From VGJW01 sp035286125 (GTDB lineage Bacteria > Cyanobacteriota > Sericytochromatia > S15B-MN24 > VGJW01): a stretch of 64,000 nucleotides of DNA. The DNA is taken from NCBI GenBank assembly GCA_035286125.1, contig JAYKIS010000082.1:4761-68760 (forward strand). The letters are read 5' to 3'. The notes under the pieces are model-generated. The model did no database searches and had not been told where the DNA came from. It was given only the letters and a program-made list of their open reading frames with translations. How positions within the stretch are numbered: the first letter of the stretch is position 1; every line of letters starts with the position of its first letter. The translations under genes were made by a program, and so were the position numbers. This document shows, one piece after another, positions 9,301-16,015 of this stretch.

Positions 9301-9416
9301 GTATGCGCGGCGGCGCGCAGATCACCCGGCTTCTCGCCGACACGCCGGAGGCTCTCGGCCCACGCCGCCTCCATGCGGCCGTAGACCGAGCGCAGCCCGC
9401 TCGAGCGGATCTCCAT
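6390..9416 (-). CDS. Giant flagellin (flagellin-family protein) with a very large central domain
   Basis: 1008 aa. Residues about 50-140 match the flagellin D0/D1 N-terminal helix domain: HRAIQNLQDAWNLAATAEGG, then LRTLAVSAAQG, and TSTEYNTRKVLLGD. The last 110 residues match the C-terminal helix domain: ALTRRLNRLGAYMNRVGHQT and DLVDADVASE, ending MAAMDLERLRDRARLLTG. Between them lie about 750 residues of beta-rich, Gly/Thr/Asp-rich sequence with repeated YD-x-TGTNG-type units (around residues 375-395 and 470-490), likely surface-exposed modules. Ordinary flagellins are 270-500 aa. The gene stands alone: no other flagellar gene is in the window. A sigma-28-type promoter lies 28 nt upstream of the start. 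It could instead be a hook-filament junction (FlgL-like) protein, but the termini fit flagellin better. Confidence 0.85.
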   Translation of the reverse strand: MEIRSSGLRSVYGRMEAAWAESLRRVGEKPGDLRAAAHTGAMARNARFESHIRGTHRAIQNLQDAWNLAATAEGGTRQVLEQVHRLRTLAVSAAQGIWTDDQRSMMMEQVRQALQAIQGTATSTEYNTRKVLLGDDSGETSGIPTADNYGPRGQAYSRTIAPFTTGLGVADTEAYRPETFTVSDPVDIKHITPRWSSDGNTIRATRILDNGSTQTVYYDPAGSTGQAPPGGASFDAVSRTTVTIGGELWQLSNRSNGTTGTYGGLYARKGTDAWTRVLAFSSGNAQFTFSPTGDRIALVQDTTTSAATIQVHSFSTGSPPSVGPGNRINADGDTAGIPQTYSLSGFNLYQLADGSPSVSVGVTSTRTGVARNIPYDATGTNGYSIDYVAKTITFHGSGLLDSNDTLSFSGASGGNGTDAGTGVPYVQVDLAYAPVQYQLGSVPGGISDSTARSTTNASVIVSTGGQTVAYDPTGTNGWSFFDNNSIRIHGNARPSGSQGIRVDYRTDYNVAAGGNMTPRNDDGDGAVDLVFAETPETYGLDDATASQAIAGLRNGNAVRPVSAAAGGLNDLIYDAAGRTLTFLGTSQGTLSQSLGVRYYADTGMAQDTDGILEVQLGVRPDYWGLASPDGAGLANGAGAADPDAVKVITNGITRTSGWSLDTLDTRRIDISSPSILPNAMSGAGTSIRAWVDDTANDDWTPTSLTIPAQALDYGNRSSVEVTMDGVALSEDTSGSGTGFRTLAGHTRLEVLDPKKDASVGSTTFRISYAVAGDNTFLLTIPQGSPDGCETGFPVSPTGLLVDEDTITVTANSIAVPRSSSLAGDGWYLHPPVPGTIYKGVQLYSEYKIELVGAHALSGDGNNVRITYDRLDPSTTGALRVDLLGGARAVDTQTWQLEAVTVETLGLGAICLMDATEASEAIGVCDGAIEALTRRLNRLGAYMNRVGHQTAALGIQGTMAQRSQSDLVDADVASEAVIQTRQRILMDSARAMAAMDLERLRDRARLLTG

Positions 9417-9443
9417 CCTTGTTGATCCTGAATTCCCACCTCA

Positions 9444-9470
9444 TTATCGACGATGTTGATATGGGGTTTA
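9444..9470 (-). promoter_or_regulatory. Sigma-28 (FliA)-type promoter for the giant flagellin
   Basis: On the minus strand TAAA (9470-9467), 15 nt, then GTCGATAA (9451-9444). This matches the FliA consensus TAAA-N15-GCCGATAA at all but one base, with exact spacing. The start codon of the flagellin gene (9416) follows 28 nt downstream. The match supports both the flagellin call and the presence of a flagellar sigma factor elsewhere in the genome. Confidence 0.8.
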
Positions 9471-9615
9471 GGTATTACGTCCAGATGTTGATCTCGAGGC
9501 CCGCTGGAGGTCAGTCGTGCTTGGGCCGAACCCCGGTCGATGGCGGCCGGAATGATGGCAAGGGCCCTGCCTTCGTGGTAGGACCATGGGATACCGTCAT
9601 CACCCGGAGCTACCC

Positions 9616-11262
9616 TTGACCACGTCCTCCCCGACCCTCGCCGCCGAGGTCGCCCGTCGCAAGACCTTTGCGATTATTTCTCACCCGGACGCCGGCAAGA
9701 CGACACTTACGGAAAAGCTGCTCCTGTACGGGGGCGTCATCCAGTTGGCCGGGGCCGTCAAGGCCAAGCGGGGCCGCGCTTCGGCCGTCAGCGACTGGAT
9801 GGAGATGGAGCGGGAGCGCGGCATTTCCATCACGACGTCGGTCCTGCAGTTCCCCTATCGGGGGCTGCAGATGAACCTGCTCGACACGCCTGGCCACGCC
9901 GACTTCTCCGAGGACACCTACCGTACGCTCCATGCGGCTGACGGCGCGGTCATGCTGCTCGACGCCGCCAAGGGCGTCGAGGCCCAGACCAAGAAGCTTT
10001 TCCATGTCTGCCGGCAGCGTCGGATGCCGACCTTCACATTCGTCAACAAGATGGACCGGCCCGGCCGTGATCCGTTCGATCTCATCGGAGAGGTCGAGAG
10101 CCTTCTCGGTATCGGTGTTTTCCCCGTTACTTGGCCGGTCTTTCGGCACGGCATCTTCCGGGGCGTCGTCCATCGCCTGAACCGTCAGGTTCATCTCTTC
10201 TCGGAGACCCATGCCGGATCGAGTGCGGCCGTCGGGTCCGAGGTGCCACCCGTGGCCCTGGCCGGCTTCGATGACCCGCTGCTGACCCGGGAGCTGGGCG
10301 AGGAAGGTCACCAGAGGCTGCTCGAAGAGCTCGAGATCCTGGACATGGCGGGCGACGGTTTCGACCTTGCGCGCTTCGCCGTCGGGGATGTGTCGCCGAT
10401 GTTCTTCGGCAGCGCGATCAACAACTTCGGGCTCGAGGCGTTCCTCGAGAGTTTCTGCGAACTCATGCCTCCTCCCGCACCTCGCGTTTCGAGCTCGGGA
10501 CCCATCGCGGCCGATGACGAACATTTCAGTGCCTTTGTGTTCAAGATTCAGGCCAACATGGACAAGACGCACCGCAATCGCGTGGCATTCATCCGCATCT
10601 GCTCCGGGCGGTTCGAGCGCGGCATGAAGACCGTGCATGTCCGCACGGGACGCGAGATGCGGCTTTCCAACCCGACGCAGTTCATGGCCCAGGAACGCAG
10701 CCTGGTCGAGGAAGCCTTCGCAGGCGACGTCCTCGGCATCCACGACCCCGGCGTCTTCGAGATTGGCGATACCCTGACGGACGGGATGCTGCTGACATTC
10801 GACGAGATCCCGAGCTTTGCCCCCGAGCTGTTCAGCCGTCTGGAAATGGTCGATCCGCTCAAGCGCAAGCAGCTTTCGAAGGGCATCGAGCAGTTGGCCC
10901 AGGAAGGGACCATCCAGCTCTACCGTCCCCCGTCCGGGCGAGGCGGCGACATCGTCCTCGGGGCGGTGGGCCAACTGCAGTTGGAGGTCGTCAGGTACCG
11001 CCTCAAGAGCGAGTACGACGTCGAGGTTCGCCTGTTGCCCGTGAACTGCTCGTTTGCGCGCTGGGTTGTCCGCAAGGATGGTGGCGACGTGGACCCTGAC
11101 CGACTTGCGCAGGCCCGAATCGCGACCGTGGTGGTCGATGTCCGCGACAGGCCAGTCTTCCTGTTCCAGGGGGAATGGCAACTCAATATGGCCATGCGTG
11201 ACCTGCCGGACTACGAGTACCGGGAGACGGCGCGGGGCGTCGTGGTCCGTTCGCGGGGCTGA
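9616..11262 (+). CDS. prfC: Peptide chain release factor 3
   Basis: GTPase that recycles RF1/RF2 from the ribosome after peptide release. G1 is SHPDAGKTTLTEKLL and the switch region is RERGISITTSV. G3 is DTPGHADFSEDTYRTL and G4 is VNKMDRPGRDP. The RF3-specific FSAFVFKIQANMDKTHRNRVAF-type segment (read here as HFSAFVFKIQANMD) starts domain 2. I chose TTG 9616, which has CGGAG 7-11 nt upstream and gives 548 aa; an ATG at 9586 would add 10 residues (MGYRHHPELP) with poor ribosome-binding spacing. E. coli RF3 is 529 aa. The gene appears monocistronic. Confidence 0.95.
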   Translation: MTTSSPTLAAEVARRKTFAIISHPDAGKTTLTEKLLLYGGVIQLAGAVKAKRGRASAVSDWMEMERERGISITTSVLQFPYRGLQMNLLDTPGHADFSEDTYRTLHAADGAVMLLDAAKGVEAQTKKLFHVCRQRRMPTFTFVNKMDRPGRDPFDLIGEVESLLGIGVFPVTWPVFRHGIFRGVVHRLNRQVHLFSETHAGSSAAVGSEVPPVALAGFDDPLLTRELGEEGHQRLLEELEILDMAGDGFDLARFAVGDVSPMFFGSAINNFGLEAFLESFCELMPPPAPRVSSSGPIAADDEHFSAFVFKIQANMDKTHRNRVAFIRICSGRFERGMKTVHVRTGREMRLSNPTQFMAQERSLVEEAFAGDVLGIHDPGVFEIGDTLTDGMLLTFDEIPSFAPELFSRLEMVDPLKRKQLSKGIEQLAQEGTIQLYRPPSGRGGDIVLGAVGQLQLEVVRYRLKSEYDVEVRLLPVNCSFARWVVRKDGGDVDPDRLAQARIATVVVDVRDRPVFLFQGEWQLNMAMRDLPDYEYRETARGVVVRSRG

Positions 11263-11274
11263 CGCCGCGCACGG

Positions 11275-11748
11275 TCAGTCAGCCGGGTGTGCACCCGGAT
11301 GCATGGTCCTCGCGCGAAATGAGCCGATAGGCCACGGGGTGCCCGAGTCTGCGTCGCAGGGCACGACGTGGAGCACGTCGTCCGTCACCCAGTAGATCGC
11401 GTGCTGGAGGTAGCGCCTGCCCATCTCCCGGCCCTCTTCGAGCGACATCGGGACCAGCCACGAGGGCTCCGCATGGCTGCCGTCGGGGGCGCGCCCGACA
11501 ATCGGGCGATGTTCCAGCCCTCGTATCCGGAGCTCGCGGTCCATCCTGGCCATGGCGCGCCTGTTCCGCGCCCCTGACCAATGCTGTCCGGTCGTGGCCC
11601 ACGCCGTCACGATGACGAAGGATGCAGGCCACGGGGGCAAGGCTCCAGGCCCGTCGAAGACCGTGGCCCCGTAGGCTTCCGGGAAGGGTGCAGGTGTCCC
11701 GGAAGGGGCCGATGCCGGATTACCGCCGGAGCTGGACGGGTTCCGCAA
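11275..11748 (-). CDS. DUF3293 family protein
   Basis: About 157 aa from a TTG at 11748. The core FVIVTAWATTGQHWSGARNRR resembles the conserved VTAWNP-x-NR segment of DUF3293. Later segments SWLVPMSLEEGREMGRRYLQ and AIYWV match the family's end region. The function of the family is unknown. The start is uncertain: the reading frame stays open to 11856, and no ATG lies between 11748 and the conserved core, so the gene probably overlaps the end of the lipoprotein gene upstream by about 29 nt. It converges on prfC with a 12 bp gap. Confidence 0.65.
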   Translation of the reverse strand: MRNPSSSGGNPASAPSGTPAPFPEAYGATVFDGPGALPPWPASFVIVTAWATTGQHWSGARNRRAMARMDRELRIRGLEHRPIVGRAPDGSHAEPSWLVPMSLEEGREMGRRYLQHAIYWVTDDVLHVVPCDADSGTPWPIGSFRARTMHPGAHPAD

Positions 11749-12505
11749 GGTCCAGCACCGTTCCTGCCGTGACGCGGAAAGGCTCCGCCAGTTTGCCCTG
11801 CCCGAGCAGGCGGTGGCTGGCGACCACGCGGAATCGGCCTGCGGGCAGGTTGTCAATACGGAAGGCTCCCGAGGCGTCCGTCGCCGTCAGGTATTCGGAG
11901 CCGGGAATCCAGACGGTGACGCCGGACGTGGCCTCGCCAGACGCCGTCAGGATGTTGCCCGCAACGCTGGCGGTAGCACCCAGCGTCAGCGAGGTCGTGG
12001 CGACCTGTCCTGCGGTGGCCAGGGGGATCTCGAGTTTCCACGCCTTGGTACCTTCGTCCCGGACAGCCTCGACGTTGTAGGACCCGGTGGCCGGCATCGA
12101 GAACGCGAAACGGCCGTTAGCATCCGTCAACGTGCGCCACGCCGTCTGCAGCATCTGGGTGCGGCGGGCGACCTGGGCTCCGGACCAGCTCTCCCCGAAG
12201 GTCGCCGCCAGAGCCGACGTGTTGTTCAGGGCGGAGGTGTTGTTGAGCGCCGAGGTATTGTTCAATGCCGACGTATTGTTCAGCGGCGACGAGCCATCGA
12301 GCATGACCGTCACGGGCAAGCTGGCGGCCGGGCGACCGTCCGGCCCCATCAGGCTGCCCTCGAGCTTCACCGGGGCGGTCGCCACTACGGCGCCGGTAGC
12401 CACGGCACCCGAAGGAGTCTGGGCCGGACACCCGCCAAGGCAGGCAAGCAGGACAACCAAGGTACCAGTACGCCACGGGGTGCGGAGGTTGAAAGCGTGG
12501 CTCAT
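11720..12505 (-). CDS. Lipoprotein with carboxypeptidase-regulatory-like domains and LNNTSA repeats
   Basis: 261 aa. The signal peptide ends in lipobox LGGC (Cys26). The body has beta-sandwich (CarboxypepD_reg-like/Cna-B-like) segments, for example the units reading LTDANGRFAFSMPATGSYNV and TDASGAFRIDNLPAGRFRVV. Such domains commonly serve as surface scaffolds or adhesins. At residues 75-98 the hexapeptide LNNTSA is repeated four times in tandem. There is no ribosome binding site before ATG 12505; instead TAGGAT lies 6 nt upstream, pointing to a leaderless mRNA. Exact function unknown. Confidence 0.75.
   Translation of the reverse strand: MSHAFNLRTPWRTGTLVVLLACLGGCPAQTPSGAVATGAVVATAPVKLEGSLMGPDGRPAASLPVTVMLDGSSPLNNTSALNNTSALNNTSALNNTSALAATFGESWSGAQVARRTQMLQTAWRTLTDANGRFAFSMPATGSYNVEAVRDEGTKAWKLEIPLATAGQVATTSLTLGATASVAGNILTASGEATSGVTVWIPGSEYLTATDASGAFRIDNLPAGRFRVVASHRLLGQGKLAEPFRVTAGTVLDLAEPVQLRR
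12212..12283 (-). repeat. Four-copy 18-bp in-frame tandem repeat (LNNTSA)
   Basis: Four consecutive 18-nt units encode LNNTSA x4 inside the lipoprotein at 11720-12505. The units differ at synonymous positions, so the protein repeat is maintained although the DNA copies have diverged. Confidence 0.9.
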
Positions 12506-12517
12506 GGGCCCATCCTA
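12506..12517 (-). promoter_or_regulatory. -10 box TAGGAT abutting the lipoprotein start (leaderless)
   Basis: On the minus strand TAGGAT (12517-12512), GGGCCC, then ATG at 12505. The 6-nt gap puts the expected transcription start on or next to the A of the start codon, and no Shine-Dalgarno sequence fits. No clear -35 hexamer is seen. Confidence 0.45.
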
Positions 12518-12597
12518 TCAGTTCAACCGGGACAAGGTCTGGCTGGGGCCTCGTCCAGCGCGCGACCGGGTCCGGCACGCTCGGAGGGCTGCCCCGT

Positions 12598-13269
12598 TCA
12601 GTCGCCGCCCGCAGCCCCATCCACGATCAAGGGTTGTCCTTGAGGTATCGCGAGCAAGGCCACGTTGAGCACCGGGTCCTGGGCCCAGGCACCATTCCTG
12701 AATTGGCTGCGGACCATCACTCCCATGTCGAGGCGCGTCGATTCGCCCAGCCGGCGCGCCACGCCGGCCTGGCTGCGGATCTGGGCAAGGCCCAGGTCGT
12801 TGGCGGCAAATCCGGCAGGATTCGCATCGAAAAGGCCCTCGATCCAGGCGAAGGGCATCCAGGCCGCGCCGTCGGGTGCCCACATCATCCGGAAGAGGTT
12901 TCGGTAGCGCAGGCTTTGCTGGCCTGCTGCGACGCGGAAGCGCCATTCGACCCGATGCCGGTCCAGCCAGACGATGTCTCCCCACCTGCCCAGCTGGTTG
13001 GGCTCCACCTCGATGCGGTATTCCTGATCCCACGACGCAGGGCTTGCCTGGGTCGCGATCGCGGCAACCTGCGTCGCCACCAGCCACTCCGGCGAAACCG
13101 TCCACAGGGCGCCCGTGCGCAGGAACTGCCCCCCCAGCCCTCCGTAGCGGCTGCCCAGGCGCAGGTCGGTCGACAGGCGCCACTGCAGGGGCTTGTCCGT
13201 GAGCGGGGCAGCCTGCATCACAGGCAGGCGTACTTCCTGCCAGAACCAAGCCTCAGGTTCAGCGAACAT
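12598..13269 (-). CDS. DUF2490-like outer-membrane barrel protein
   Basis: 223 aa from ATG 13269, chosen because GAAAGG lies 6 nt upstream; a TTG at 13329 would add only 20 hydrophilic residues. The sequence FWQEVRLPVM at the start, PLQWRLSTDLRLGSRYGG, YRIEVEPNQLGRWGD and VEWRFRV form regular alternating strands typical of DUF2490, a family of predicted outer-membrane barrels. Oddly, neither start provides a signal peptide. Either the true N-terminus has been lost or the call is only structural. It is divergent from nadA and followed on the same strand by the repeat lipoprotein. Function unknown. Confidence 0.55.
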   Translation of the reverse strand: MFAEPEAWFWQEVRLPVMQAAPLTDKPLQWRLSTDLRLGSRYGGLGGQFLRTGALWTVSPEWLVATQVAAIATQASPASWDQEYRIEVEPNQLGRWGDIVWLDRHRVEWRFRVAAGQQSLRYRNLFRMMWAPDGAAWMPFAWIEGLFDANPAGFAANDLGLAQIRSQAGVARRLGESTRLDMGVMVRSQFRNGAWAQDPVLNVALLAIPQGQPLIVDGAAGGD

Positions 13270-13322
13270 GACTTGCCTTTCGCGCACGCCTTCGTGCGCC
13301 CCTGCGCGGAGCGTGGGGTACC

Positions 13323-14390
13323 ATGACAACAGGACCGCACGCCATGATCCAGCCCCTAGCCTCGGCCGTCGACCCCTTCAGCGCCATCGAGCAGTTGAAG
13401 CGCAGCCGGAATGCCATCGTCCTCGCGCATTACTATCAGGATGCCGACATCCAGGATGTCGCCGACTACCTGGGGGACAGTCTGGGCCTATCCCAGCAGG
13501 CTGCTGCGACAGACGCGGATGTCATCGTCTTCTGCGGCGTCCACTTCATGGCCGAGACGGCGAAGATTCTCAATCCGGGCAAGACCGTCCTGATGCCGGA
13601 TCTCGATGCCGGTTGCAGCCTGTCGGACTCCTGCCCTGCGGATCGCTTCGCCGCGTGGCGTCTGGAACATCCCGGGCTTCCCGCCGTCAGCTACATCAAC
13701 TGCTCGGCGCAGGTCAAGGCGTTGTCCGATGTCATCTGCACCTCGTCGAATGCCATCGAGATCGTGTCCCGACTGCCCGGGGACGGTCCCGTCCTTTTCG
13801 CGCCTGACCGGCATCTTGCGGCCCATGTCGCGAAGCACACCGGACGCGAGCTGATTCCTTGGCCCGGGGCCTGCCACGTCCACGAGGTCTTCTCGGAGCG
13901 GAAGCTGGTCGAGCTGAAGGGCCGTTACCCCGAGGCCGTCGTGCTGGCGCACCCCGAGTGCGAAGAGGCGGTCCTGGCGCATGCGGATGTCATCGGGTCC
14001 ACCAGTCGTCTCCTCGAGACGGCGGTGCAGCATCCGGCCTCGACCTTCATCGTCGTCACCGAGGCGGGCATCCTGCACCAGATGCAGAAGCGTGCCCCGG
14101 GCAAGACCTTCGTGCCCGCTCCGCCAAACAACCAGTGCGCCTGCAACGAGTGCCCGTTCATGCGCGTTCAGACGCTGGACAAGGTGCATGCGGCCCTCGA
14201 TCGGCTCGAACCGGTCGTCGAGGTCCCGGAAGGGCTCGCTGCACAGGCGCTGCTGGCCATCCGGCGCATGCTCGACCCGACCTTGCCCGTAACGGCTCTG
14301 GCACCCGACGAGATCCGTCGGCGCATCGAGGCACCGGTGCCGGCCACGATCCTGACGGATCGACGTCCCCGGGACCCGGGGGCCTGCTGA
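13323..14390 (+). CDS. nadA: Quinolinate synthase
   Basis: Condenses iminoaspartate and dihydroxyacetone phosphate to quinolinate in de novo NAD synthesis. 355 aa. Conserved regions are VLAHYYQDADIQDVADYLGD, the GCSLSDSC segment, YINCSAQVKALSD, and the 3-prime cysteine segment QCACNECPFM. Three conserved cysteines (GCS, NCS/ECE region, NECP) are expected to bind the [4Fe-4S] cluster. ATG 13344 (CAGGA upstream) is an alternative start that removes 7 residues. The nadB start follows 2 nt after the stop, so the two partner enzymes of the pathway are co-transcribed. Confidence 0.95.
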   Translation: MTTGPHAMIQPLASAVDPFSAIEQLKRSRNAIVLAHYYQDADIQDVADYLGDSLGLSQQAAATDADVIVFCGVHFMAETAKILNPGKTVLMPDLDAGCSLSDSCPADRFAAWRLEHPGLPAVSYINCSAQVKALSDVICTSSNAIEIVSRLPGDGPVLFAPDRHLAAHVAKHTGRELIPWPGACHVHEVFSERKLVELKGRYPEAVVLAHPECEEAVLAHADVIGSTSRLLETAVQHPASTFIVVTEAGILHQMQKRAPGKTFVPAPPNNQCACNECPFMRVQTLDKVHAALDRLEPVVEVPEGLAAQALLAIRRMLDPTLPVTALAPDEIRRRIEAPVPATILTDRRPRDPGAC

Positions 14391-14392
14391 GC

Positions 14393-16015
14393 GTGGGTCC
14401 TTCCCCTGGCCCGGGACTGCCCACTCTCGTTGATGTCCTTGTCATCGGTTCGGGCATCGCGGGGTGCTCGGCTGCTCTCGCGGCCGCAGACGCCGGGGCC
14501 GAGGTCCTCGTCCTGACCAAGGAGGCCACGGCCGAGGAATCCAACACCTGGTACGCCCAGGGCGGCATCATCTTTCGGGGCCTCGAGGACTCGCCCGAGC
14601 GCCTGATGGCCGACATCGTCGCGGCCGGGGCTGGCCTGGTGCTCGAGCCCGCAGCACGTCTTCTGGCGGAAGAGGGACCGCGCCTCGTGCAGCAGGTCCT
14701 GATCGATCGAATCGGCGTGCCGTTCGATCGTGAGGGCCGGGACTACCACCGCGTCCAGGAGGCCGCCCACAGCGCTCCGCGTATCCTGCACCGCAAGGAC
14801 CATACCGGGCGCGCCATCGAGGAGCCGATGACCCGCGTGATGGCGGAACACCCGCGCATTCGGGTCCTGACGCGTCACACCGCGGTCGAACTTATCACGA
14901 CCGACCATCACGCCCTGGTGCCCGAGTTCCTCCACGGCGAGCCACGTTGCCTCGGGGCTTACGTGCTTTCGGAGGCCACGGGGCAGGTCGAGCCTGTCCG
15001 TGCCCGCGAGGTCATTCTCGCGACGGGCGGCCTGGGGCGGCTCTACCTCCATACGACCAACCCCGCCGGCGCTCGCGGTGATGGGCTCGCCATGGCCGAC
15101 CGGGCGGGTGCACGCCTGGTCAATCTCCCCTATGTCCAGTTCCATCCGACGGCGCTCTATCACGCCAGCGGCCGATTCCTGCTGTCCGAGGCGCTCCGTG
15201 GCGAGGGCGCCTACCTGCTCGGTCCCGACATGCAGCCCTTCATGACCCGGTTCCATCCAGACGGGACGCTTGCACCCCGAGATGTCGTCGCGAGGGGCAT
15301 CCATCAGGTGATGCTCGAGACAGGCTCTCCGCACGTCTGGCTCGATATCTCGCATCGGGGCGAGACGTGGGTCCGCGACCACTTTCCCGACCTATGCGCC
15401 ATCAGCGCGCGTGCTGGCCTCGATCTTGCCCGGGGACCGGTGCCGGTCGTCCCCGCCGCGCATTACAGTTGTGGCGGCGTCGCGGTCGACGCGGACGGGG
15501 CCTCCTCGCTTCGTGGCCTGCGCGCCGTGGGCGAAGTCAGCTGCACGGGCGTCCACGGTGCCAATCGTCTGGCGTCCACCAGCCTGCTCGAGGGTCTGGT
15601 CTGGGGCACCCGGGCTGGACGTGCGGCGGCGGCCTCCGGTCCGTCAGGCGTCGGTGACGAGCCGGCCGTCGCCCCTTGGCGCCACGAGCATGAGCCTGTC
15701 GACCCTGCGCTGGTTGCTCAGGACTGGAATACCATCCAGCACACCATGTGGAACTACGTGGGTCTGGTTCGCAACGAACGGCGCCTTGTCCGTGCAGGTC
15801 GCATCCTCGCTGCGCTGGACGAGGAAGTATCGGCCTTCTATGCGCGAGGGGCCATGAGCGATGCGCTCGTGGGCCTGCGCAACGGCGTCCGGGCTGCCCG
15901 CCTGGTGGCCCGGGCCGCGCTCAAGGCGCGCTGGAGCCTGGGGTGTCACTATCGTGAAGATGCTCCCGGTACGCCGCTGCAGGGAAGTCTTCAGGCGCTG
16001 CGTCCGATTGGCTGA
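14393..16015 (+). CDS. nadB: L-aspartate oxidase
   Basis: FAD enzyme that oxidises L-aspartate to iminoaspartate, the substrate of NadA. The N-terminal FAD motif is DVLVIGSGIAGCSAALAAA. Further signatures are ESNTWYAQGGI, EVILATGGLGRLY, QFHPTALY, HYSCGGVAVDADG and GEVSCTGVHGANRLASTSLL. The start is GTG 14393, 2 nt after nadA, giving 540 aa, the normal size. The reading frame is open far upstream through nadA, but that is a shadow. The last 95 nt overlap the 3-prime end of hflX on the other strand. Confidence 0.95.
   Translation: MGPSPGPGLPTLVDVLVIGSGIAGCSAALAAADAGAEVLVLTKEATAEESNTWYAQGGIIFRGLEDSPERLMADIVAAGAGLVLEPAARLLAEEGPRLVQQVLIDRIGVPFDREGRDYHRVQEAAHSAPRILHRKDHTGRAIEEPMTRVMAEHPRIRVLTRHTAVELITTDHHALVPEFLHGEPRCLGAYVLSEATGQVEPVRAREVILATGGLGRLYLHTTNPAGARGDGLAMADRAGARLVNLPYVQFHPTALYHASGRFLLSEALRGEGAYLLGPDMQPFMTRFHPDGTLAPRDVVARGIHQVMLETGSPHVWLDISHRGETWVRDHFPDLCAISARAGLDLARGPVPVVPAAHYSCGGVAVDADGASSLRGLRAVGEVSCTGVHGANRLASTSLLEGLVWGTRAGRAAAASGPSGVGDEPAVAPWRHEHEPVDPALVAQDWNTIQHTMWNYVGLVRNERRLVRAGRILAALDEEVSAFYARGAMSDALVGLRNGVRAARLVARAALKARWSLGCHYREDAPGTPLQGSLQALRPIG

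Noticed and set aside
11279..11632. Alternative minus-strand frame inside the DUF3293 gene
   Set aside because: It is out of frame with the DUF3293 motifs VTAW and YLQHAIYW.
13859..14392. Extension of the aspartate oxidase frame into nadA
   Set aside because: The upstream part reads as an out-of-frame shadow of nadA; the FAD motif begins just after GTG 14393.
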